Part shown: one piece after another, positions 55,365 to 64,000 of the stretch | How the letters are laid out: every line of letters starts with the position of its first letter | Numbering within the stretch: the first letter of the stretch is position 1 | NCBI GenBank assembly: GCA_018343915.1 | Contig: JABRWF010000001.1 | Coordinates: forward strand, 2,914,001-2,978,000 | Reading direction: 5' to 3' | Source of the DNA: Agroathelia rolfsii | Taxonomy: Eukaryota; Basidiomycota; Agaricomycetes; Amylocorticiales; Amylocorticiaceae | DNA length: 64,000 nucleotides | Notes under the pieces: model-generated | What the model was told of the DNA's origin: nothing | The model's input: the letters and a program-made list of their open reading frames with translations, nothing else | Databases searched by the model: none | Translations under genes and position numbers: made by a program

Positions 55365-58300
55365 TGTGATGCAGAACTGTAAAGTGAGAAGGAATCCAAG
55401 GGGAAGCAAGAGCCTGGACGAGTACTTGGATGCGATTTGAATCCTAAGGCCCCAGTCAACAGACTGATAATATTTATACTATCATGATGTAAATTCTTGT
55501 ATGCAAGGTACTAGTACGCCACCGAACGTGTATATAATTATACCCGAGCTGTCAGGGGATCACCCACCAATTTGTCAGTGGATGCTATTGCCCTGACACG
55601 AGGAGAGCGAATAGAAGACGTGATGGTATAGGACACCATCACATGAACAGGGCTTGGGGTCCAAGTCGGGGGCTCCTTTGCAAGACTCGGAGATGATTGA
55701 TGATCTATCTATATATATATTAATAGTACGAGTCACCTGGACACCGTTACAAGTTTGGTACAAAGAAATGACTCCTTCCATACCCACTCTCAAACCATTC
55801 TGCCTTGCTAAATAATTCTATTCAATCTAAGAAGTAATCTTGAAGACAGTTTTTTTATTCCCAAAATCAAACTAAATAGCGTCAAATCTGTGACTCTCAC
55901 TATTTAGAAGGATAACATAGGTGACCTGTTACTGATTACTGGTATATCGCATGATGTTTTCCAATAATAATGTGTAGAGGGCATTGTAGCAGTTGTGCAT
56001 ATATAATTGTATAATTTATTGTACTCTATAGCTTAGTTTTATCAGTTTAGGGTCTGTAGTGGTCAAATATAACTTATAGTCACAACTACCTAAGACAGAA
56101 GGCCTCTGGACTTATTTAGACTGGCCTGGCTGCCGGTCCGTCGCCATTCAGAATTTCAGATGGTCATTTAGCCTTGCAGTCATGATACAGGACTTGAGTT
56201 ATAGTTATTGGAGTAGTCTCGTACTTAGACCCTTGCTGGTCGTCCTTAGATGGTAGAAACCTTGATGATACATTCCATACTCAAAGGGGGTCCATATATG
56301 ATCGTACACGTAATAAGCCCCTATGACACGGATTCACTACCAATACCCCCGTTCTAGAAGCAACTCATGAAGTCCAATCACATGGATCCACTGACTCGGA
56401 GAGATTCTGTACTGTCCAACTTGAACTTGAATCATCTGAATAAAATGTTACATACAGCACTGCAGATTCTTATCGAGGCTTCAGCGACAACCACGACCGC
56501 CGCCAGCGGCACCATCACCATTGGTATATTTTCTATCAAGATTACACTTGCATACTATACCATTTTAAATCACATGCTTTCTTTTTTTTATGTCAATCAT
56601 TACTAGTCACCACTCAGCGGCGACCTGGTTTTGATTAGTACACTGGCAGGCTTGCATCTAAATGATAGACTCGGAGGTAAAGTCTTGCAAAGTCTTGATA
56701 GTTGATACATATATTTGAAACCTTACAATACGTAGTCGATGTTGATTGGCGGATGGACAAAACTTTACATGAGCAGATGCAAATACAATTGCATTTTTTT
56801 AGTCCGAGGACCGGACTGAGAGTTTAGGTATGATAGGTATAATGCGGACGGCTTGGAAGCGGCTCCTAGTTCGGCAAAATAAAGACCTAGGGCAAGATGG
56901 GAGCCACATGCTCACAGACCTGATGGAATCAAATCTGTGGCGCCAGCGCTATGGCACAGGACCGTTATTGATACCTATATGATGCTTGCTAGTCCGAGCA
57001 AAAAGGGTTATGCGCAAGGTCGTTACCATCTGGGAAACGGCCGCGAAGTGGCCGCCGGCGATTGACTTTTATCCGGGCAAAACGGAGTATCGCAGGCCGG
57101 ATTTACATCTTCAGCGGCCTCCCACTAGCAGTGCCATGAGGCGAAAAAAGTCATCCTTCTAACAAACTCAAATTATCAACCACTGAGTCACTGAGTTACT
57201 ACTACCCTCGAAGATGAAGTTCTTGAACTACTCTTCAACTTAAAGGAAAAACCTGATCGGAAAAGCTGCCAGAGATACAACTAGTAGTTACAGAAGATAC
57301 GTCAGGGAAAAGTGCCCCTTTTACCATTTAATTGACTCTTGAATTAAAAGTAAGCATCACGTAATCAAATCGGGGACTTGACCATGTTGCATTCAGTTTT
57401 ACAAATCCTTGCACTAAAAGTGAAGGCTTCAAGAGGAGGAATCGGCGATAACAACGGAGCTTTCCTTTTTTTCGAAAACATCGGAGTATACATGATTGGT
57501 GTAGTAAAGCCACACTACACTGTGGCTGCAACAATTGGTTCAGTTATTCCTTGTGAGTGTTTTTGAGCATTGAGCAAGTAACCAGGAAGGTGACGACTTG
57601 ATTCCCAAGATTAATACCGTTCTATATATTGCTGACTTTTTTTAGGCCTCTAACAAAGTTTTTCTGGGTTTGATGCAGCATACCGCCGGCATACTGCGGG
57701 GAGAGAGAAAATGGATTTTTAGCCTCCTGAGGTCGTTTGTGGAAACGGTATTTACAAGCATTAATACCGGCCCTTATGGTGCTACTATTGACAATCCGTT
57801 AATCTACATCCGGAACTTTTTTCAAGGTTCAACGGAACTATATCAGCCACAGAGCGCTACGTAGGGCTGCAGAACCTCACCCATTTCCGGAGGTAGATCC
57901 AATAGCCGATGTTTGCAGAGATGACACTGCATCAGAATTAATCAAGAAAATTTGTGTACTGACACACCGGAATACGGACTAATCTCCGCGAAGCTATTGA
58001 ATCTATTTTGATAGCGGCCCTGTTGATCTTATCAGCCTTGATCTGAATTCATACGCCTTCCAACCTGCCATTCATATTGACCTCAGGGTTGGTCTTGACC
58101 TTGAGCATCATTGGCAATGGTCCTTGGCGGTCGGACTCTATGACTAATATGCAAATGTTATATCCTCTTTCAACTAACTGGCCGATTTAGGATCAATGCT
58201 CAGCCATGCTCAGGCTCAGCTCTTCATAAATTCTCCTAACTTGTCTACCGAGTGACTCACTAGTCCAGACTATTATCCTATCCCCTTCACCATCATTGTC
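55365..58300. other. gene-poor interval before ligase copy 2
   Basis: About 2.9 kb. Frames at 56367-56606, 57378-57566 and 57670-57864 (plus) are short and match no family I know. The first two both contain an MLHxxLQIL start but are not otherwise alike. The last ~100 bp is the leader of ligase copy 2. Confidence 0.35.
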
Positions 58301-60932
58301 ATGGGCGTTGTGTTCAGAGGTACCCTTCTCGAGTGGGAAGAACACAAGAGGCAGGTTGACTACATTCGCAAGCACGGTATCATCCAGTTCATCAACCACT
58401 ATAATCGTACCAAGGACAGACATGACGATCCTGCCCTCTGGGGTGACGAGGTCACCTAACCCCTGTGTTTATCCCTACTTCGGTTCTCAATAATGTTTTC
58501 TGTAGATCGAGAGCATTATTGTCTCGTTTGATCACAAGAAAAAGACGGCAAGATTGGCATTGGTTGCCGATTATGCTATTCCTCTTCTTCAGTCACTACG
58601 CAAAGACGCCGATCCCGAACAGTATGTATCATTGACCTCAAATGGCTCATCGGCACAGCATGGAAATGACGTTGGATCTCACAGGGCTATAAAAATCCCG
58701 ATCTATGCGCCGGAGGCGAATAATTACATCATTGAGCATACACCTGCAAAACCATTGACAGTTTCGTTTAGGGATCTACTTACTGTCGAAGACGACATGG
58801 CGTACAGGTCTGGCAAAGTTTTGACATTTTGCTAGCTGCTGGTTCAACGATCTGATCACGTCGTAGACGCCAATTCATGCGCCGGTTTCTGAAACCTAAT
58901 CAGGTGCCGTTTACGGTTTCTATGTTCCCCCGCTATTGTGCAGCTGGCCCTTTCACGGATCCGCACATTGAGAACGATACTTTTGAGAATGCACACAGCC
59001 TGTTTGCTGGTGACAGCATTATTTACAAGGCTGAACGATACTTGTGGGTAGCTTATCCTGTCTTGTGAGGCTTCAGCAAATATAAACCCTCTCTTAATAG
59101 AGCTGGTACCAAACATATAAGATTGCGGCGCGAATCCAAACCAGAGAGCAACACCCCTATCTTCTTTGACATTAATACCCCAAGGCCGTTCATTGACCCT
59201 ACAATTCCATGGGATCGTGATTTATACCCGGAGGATCAAGGTCAGTAGCAGATACATGCAAATATGCATCCCACCGACTATCTAACTAACTTTTTAGATG
59301 CCAAAAATGGCCACGCTTTGCCTGACCATGTCTATACGGATGGGTTCATGATTGGTATGGGTGCATGCTGCCTGCAGGTCACCATGCAAGCAAAGGACAT
59401 CAATGAGGCACGTCGACTCTATGACGCCTTCATCCCAATTGCCCCCATAGTCGTGAGTAATTATATCTTACATTTATTTATTCATCTAACTATGTTTGCC
59501 AAGATGGCTTTAACGGTAGCCACCCCTGTATTGCGAGGCTGGCTTACAGACAGAGACAGTAAATGGGATTTTCTCTCAGCCTCATCAGATGATAGAACTC
59601 CCGAAGAGCGTGGCTTGAGGGTACGCAGTAGTTGATCAAGTTTAACAAATTTCTGGGCTGCTTTCTCAATGTTCCAAGTACAGCCTCTCAAAGAAGGTGA
59701 CCTGAGAATTCCAAAATCTCGTTACGGCAGCGTGGATATGTATCTGGATGTGACGCCAGAAACAGAAGCACTCTACAATGATATCTACGTCCCCTATGTT
59801 GAAGAATTTTACGATCAGCTGCGCAAAAATGGTCCGTCTTAATATGTTTATTGTCCATCTCCTTGTATTTTGATAATTATTATGCACAGGCATTGATCAC
59901 TTGCTGGCAAAACACGTCGCTCATCTCTTCGTTCGTCGCACGAACGGCCCTATTTTTGCAGAGATGTTACATCAGGACGACAACACCAGCATACTCCAGT
60001 TTGAGGACCATCAATCCTCCAACTGGCAATCAGTACGCTTCAAGCCGCCGCCACAGAACCCGAACATAGGATGGCGCGTAGAAGTGCGCTCGATGGAGAT
60101 CATGCCGACCGATTTCGAGAACGCGGCGTTTTCGATTTTCAACATTCTCCTTGCCAGGACCATTCTGCACTTTGATCTGAATATGTATATGCCGATATCC
60201 GAGGTTCGTCTCAGATTTATTTATTTTTCGAGGCATGCGTATAGTTTTCTCAAGATTCCCTGTTCTTTTCCGCACACTTCATATGTATCGTAGGTGGATA
60301 AGAACATGGCGACTGGACAGCTCAGAGATGCAGTCAACACCCAAAAGTTCTTCTTCCGCAAGGACCTAGGCGTGAAACTCTCCGAGAATGGTAATGCCCA
60401 GACGCAAGCCAACGGTGTCCACCCAGAGGGCCCAGTCACGGCTGAGATGACCTTGGACGAGATCATCAATGGCAAAGTGCGTGCGCATAGTTCTCATATA
60501 ACACGCCCAAATTAACCTTGTTTTGCGCTAGGCTGGCGGTTTCGTAGGCCTGCTCCCGCTCATCTGGGCTTATATCGAGGCCAAGGGTGCCGACAAGGAG
60601 ACCAAGGAGAAGCTGGCTGTATACCTGGACGTCGTCAAGGGCCGTGCCAGTGGTCAACTCAAAACAGTCGCGACGTGGATTCGCGAGTTTATCCGCTCGC
60701 ATCCGGCGTACAAGTTCGACTCGGCGGTGTCGGAGGAGATCACGTATGACCTCATGGTCGCTATCGATGAGCTGTGAGTGGTGGTGTCAATCTTTTATAT
60801 ATATATACCTTGATCATATGGTCCACTTCATATGATGCTGTGGACTCACATATGTACTGGCTGATTGCTGATGCTGCATGTCCCCACAGGAATCGCGGTG
60901 TACGAGATGGTAAAGGACTGTTTAAGTTTTAA
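58301..60932 (+). CDS. glutamate-cysteine ligase, catalytic subunit, copy 2
   Basis: Same exon order as copy 1, about 650 residues, all exons open. The 5' half is diverged: [80 protein letters not shown] and [20 protein letters not shown], with unrelated intron sequences. From [10 protein letters not shown] onward it is almost identical to copy 1; one amino-acid change is visible (KTVATW here, KTAATW in copy 1). Core signature and C-terminal [10 protein letters not shown] are intact, so it probably encodes an active ligase. Substitutions such as FPRYCAAG for FPRFGAAG occur in otherwise conserved segments and may alter activity. The promoter leader resembles copy 1 only in part, so expression may differ. 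Confidence 0.92.
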
Positions 60933-60944
60933 ATGTGGTGTTAG
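59962..60944 (+). repeat. near-identical tract shared with ligase copy 1 (partner B)
   Basis: Partner of 49167-50150. The left boundary is abrupt: CCTATTTTTGCA here against GGCATCTTCTCG in copy 1, immediately before identical GAGATGTTACATCAGG. Confidence 0.85.
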
Positions 60945-61692
60945 ATTCTTGCTTGTGATAGAGCATATCTATTTATATTCTCTATAAAGCAGAAGTTTTG
61001 TTATTCAAAGGATGTAATATAGGTCTTCTACTAGTAGTAGATATTGCTGTTATCATCGCGCATACACTCTTTTTGCACCGCTTTCAAGGTCTCTAATGGT
61101 GTATATCAAAGGCTTACCTTTTCATGTATTTCTTCGATCCGATTCTCGCAACACATCATGACTTCATGTAGTGATATAAATTTCGGACTCTCCATTTTCT
61201 ATTTGCGCTTGTGCGTTACATCACTTTAACAGAGCCGATTGTGATGATGGTCTCAGAACTGTCGATCTGCATGGCGATGTGCGAGAGTTGACACATTCAA
61301 GTTAAAGTTGCAAACACCGAGTTTGAGGGCTAGATTTGCACGTGGAATTGTATATATTTGTAGTTTTTGCAAGGTAGACGTGATCAAGATGTAGTTGATA
61401 ATATAATTTCAAAAAAAAAATATAGCAGTGAGTTTGAATACTCTTGGATAACTCCGTTGAAGTTCTCTTCCGTGCAATTCCAATTTATATATACCCACTT
61501 TCGTAACATACATCAATTGTCATAGTTTTCATTGGTCCATGTAAATATAATCATGACGGTGTCGCATGATAATTATCCCCATCTAACCGATCACATCGAC
61601 ATACGATTATCAATTATCAGTTGCATTCAGACTGAACATGTCTGTGCACAACACTACAAACATTATAATCTTACTAACAGTCCACTCTGGGT

Positions 61693-61724
<32 letters not shown>

Positions 61725-62182
61725 ACCCTGCAAGTGTGACTGCTCGGAAGTGGCGCGGGCACCGGCGAGTCGATTCATTCAATGCGTCTAGACTCCATGT
61801 CTTAAAGTAGACGTTGATCAAAACAGGCCGCTATGTAGTACTACTCGATATGAAAGGATGTATACGAACGGGCCAGTACTGTTGTGCTACCACCGGCGGG
61901 ATGCTATGTCTCCCAACCGCAGCTAGCTACCTGTAAGTGTTAAAAGCTGATATAGCACTAATAGCTTGACTTCAAGAACAAGGTTCAAATGAGCGTCTAT
62001 TGGGTTGCACAGCTGTTCCTCAAGGCTATACGGGCGCGAGAGCTATAACTACACCTGTTCTGTGCAATCTATACAGAGAACATATTGCACTATTATTCCT
62101 CCGGATTGCTATTCAAGATTTCACTGAGATAACTGATACAAGCCTTAAGCAACTCGAGACCGTCAAGGGGTATTTGTAGATC
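60945..62182. other. 3' flank of ligase copy 2 with ~380-bp extra segment and poly(A)
   Basis: Compared with the flank of copy 1, about 380 bp (near 60955-61336) is extra here. Similarity to copy 1 resumes with CACGTGGAATTGTATATATT and GATCAAGATG. A 30-nt poly(A) lies at 61694-61723. A small inverted repeat TTGCACAG/CTGTGCAA (about 62007-62071) is present. No gene recognised. Confidence 0.5.
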
Positions 62183-64000
62183 ATGCTAGGTCTCTCTGAT
62201 TCCTTAACATGTATCCCATCTTCCAATACGGATATCAGCGGTATTGGCGTACGCGTTAGTTTCTACTTCCAGTTCTTTTTGCTAGGTGTGTTTTGATACC
62301 GTCCGCTTCGGTATAAATAGATGATACTAAATCTGTGTGATATTACCCCAGTCTTGCTTGTGGATAGGTCATGGTTAGTTGCATGTCGTTCACTCCGTTA
62401 GTTTCCTTATCTCTGAGGCTCTTCCCCATCCACAAGGGAAGATGCTCCGACGGCACTATGGACATTTATTGCAACGAGTTTTGGTTTGTCAATAGCGGCC
62501 ATTGCTCAGAAGATTAACGATAGTGGCAATAATAAGCTGACGCTGTTCCAAGGTGAGGGCCCTGTTTTGAGCCAATAACCGCATGATTGACGTTTTTTTA
62601 CCAGCATTGATTGTCTCTAACCTTGTCTGGTATGTCTTTCCTATGAGAGCCCAACTTAAATGAGTGATACTAAATCAACTTCACAGGGTATGTATAAAAA
62701 TAAATAATCTGTCAAATCCCCAGAGGCATTCAAAACATTTTTCCCAGCTTGCAAACTTTGGAACTTCTCTATCCCTTGCTACCATGGCCCAAAGAGCGGC
62801 CCAGAAGACGAGACTGAAGCGACAGGCCACTCTCAAGGCCAGACGTGGGAAATTAAATGCCCCAGCCCGCATGGAAGGGGGAGAAGGAGAACAAGAGGAA
62901 GAAGAAGATATCGAAAGCGGTCGTTATATCAGATACGCTGCCATGGCTCAGACCATCTTCTCTATCATACTGACTTTTGCAATGTGGTTCGTGACACATT
63001 TTCGGCATTTATCATCTCTAGCTATCCTATCGCTTTCACTTTATCTGAATCTGACTGATCACCTCTTCAGGAGTCATGTTCATGATTTTACACCAGATGA
63101 TCTCAATGGAACAGACTGTACACCATACATACGATATATTCTCTTTGCTTGGCATGTGGATGCAGTTGTACAAGGCCGTATTGTGGGTCTATTGGCTACT
63201 GCTATCGTCACGGTTCTATATGTGGCTATGACTGTAGACGAGCTTTATAAGAAACACTTGACCCGGCGCCGTCATAGATTGAGCAAGCAAAAGCACCGGA
63301 TGGAACTGGAAGCGCAGGGGAGGTCGCAACAAGAACAAGATACAGAGCCTGAGCAGGCAGTGACTACTACCATCCCTCAGCTCAACACAGAGGCGCCTTA
63401 CCGACGCTCTGAAGCAACATTTTCAGCACCACCGGCGTCAAGTAATCGTGATACGAGCACAGGAATCCCCGTATCGATACTGCTGTCGTCTCGTTTGGCG
63501 TCAGAAAACCCATACATAACACGTTCTTCAGGAGATGCGTTGAAGTCTTCAGCAGGCGAAAGGTCTCATGTGCAGCAGCAACAGCAACAGCAACAGCAGC
63601 ACCCCGGCTCGAACAGCCGCCGCCATCACCAGCATGGGACCCATGCAGCCAAAAATCGCCGCAAGCAGCATCAACATAAACCGAAGCACAAGTCAGTAGT
63701 GCTGTTCATTGTCGATTACCTCTTGACTTCCTAATTGGTATATGCACAGACGATGGTTGCTTGAGCTAGACCCAATGCTCGTCGGCCTTTTCTTCGTTCA
63801 GCTCGCGATCCTCACCTACTTCATCGTCTCAACAGAGCTGATGCTCGCCTATAACCACGCTGCGTCCAATAGCAATGATTTCACGCAATTTGGACAGGTA
63901 AGTCCAGATATGTGGGCATCGATAGTGCAGTTGGCAATCCATTCATACGCCTGGGAAAAATGATAGATTTTAGCTATCATTGCTGTTTTACCATCCCTCG
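62183..64000 (+). CDS. multispan membrane protein, unknown function, runs off right edge
   Basis: ATG at 62183 opens MLGLSDSLTCIPSSNTDISG and then GIGVRVSFYFQFFLL. After one or two short introns it continues DAPTALWTFIATSFGLSIAA, LIVSNLVWLANFGTSLSLAT, and the large exon with a charged loop (AQKTRLKRQATLKARRGKLN; EGEQEEEEDIES). Further hydrophobic segments are YAAMAQTIFSIILTFAMWFV, RIVGLLATAIVTVLYVAMTV and, after a Gln/His-rich linker (CAG repeat at ~63568-63600), PMLVGLFFVQLAILTYFIVS. The last exon seen begins ILAIIAVLPSL. At least six membrane spans. The pattern (DISGIGVR, ALWTFIATSFGL, NLVWLANFGT) is common to unnamed Agaricomycete membrane proteins. The end lies outside the window. Confidence 0.7.

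Noticed and set aside
59482..60702. Antisense frames inside ligase copy 2, and equivalents in copy 1
   Set aside because: They are mirror frames of a conserved coding sequence and appear in both copies only because the DNA is duplicated.
58301..60932. Ligase copy 2 as a pseudogene
   Set aside because: Every exon I could place is open and splices in phase, and the conserved signature is intact, so decay is not supported.
1..64000. CRISPR arrays, bacterial operons, prophage or integrated virus
   Set aside because: No regularly spaced repeats, no Shine-Dalgarno-led polycistrons, and no viral structural or replication genes were seen. The intron-rich eukaryotic genes rule out a bacterial source.

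Overview
The window is nuclear DNA from a filamentous basidiomycete, most likely an Agaricomycete. Nearly every recognisable gene is broken by many short introns (about 50-90 nt, GT-AG, with CTRAY-like branch sites) and some exons are only 3-18 nt. The gene content is conserved eukaryotic housekeeping plus families typical of mushroom-forming fungi: an ISG12-like protein, Kre9/Knh1-like GPI-anchored wall protein, GH32 fructosidase, and a multispan membrane protein. There is no prokaryotic, viral or CRISPR signal. Gene models were assembled by eye from conserved peptides, splice sites and reading phase. Exon boundaries inside a gene are therefore inferred, while outer limits are an in-frame ATG and stop unless stated.

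Left part (1-8.3 kb): a CstF-64-like hinge/C-terminal protein without an RRM (-), a glutaredoxin with a presequence-like N-terminus (-), a NIF3 protein (+), a short retroposon with target-site duplications, and a TPX2-like spindle protein (+). 8.3-14.6 kb is gene-poor and holds one small Cys/His-rich protein gene with a clear promoter. 14.6-26 kb: enoyl-CoA hydratase/isomerase (-), the ATP23 protease (+), a GPI-anchored Ser/Thr-rich protein (+), a second retroposon copy, and GH32 (-). 27.4-47 kb is the dense part: a broken-looking SDR-like gene (-), VTA1 (-), an ISG12-like protein (+), WDR75/UTP17 (-), a methyltransferase (+), an AIF/AMID-like flavoprotein (-), a GNL1 GTPase (+), and a PB1-UBA protein with an Atg8-binding-like motif (-).

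Right part (47.5-64 kb): two glutamate-cysteine ligase genes in the same orientation, about 10.8 kb apart. They enclose an isopenicillin-N-synthase-like 2-oxoglutarate oxygenase and a class I/II aminotransferase. The two ligases have diverged in their 5' halves but are almost identical, introns included, over the last ~1 kb, which points to recent gene conversion. A multispan membrane protein gene runs off the right edge.

The observations most worth following are: the retroposon pair with intact target-site duplications; the ligase conversion tract and the oxygenase/aminotransferase genes it brackets; a 3-nt microexon in the aminotransferase; three TGACGTCA octamers each 112-145 bp upstream of a minus-strand start; a p62-like receptor architecture lacking ZZ and FW domains; and a small C-X2-C-X5-H-X3-C protein.
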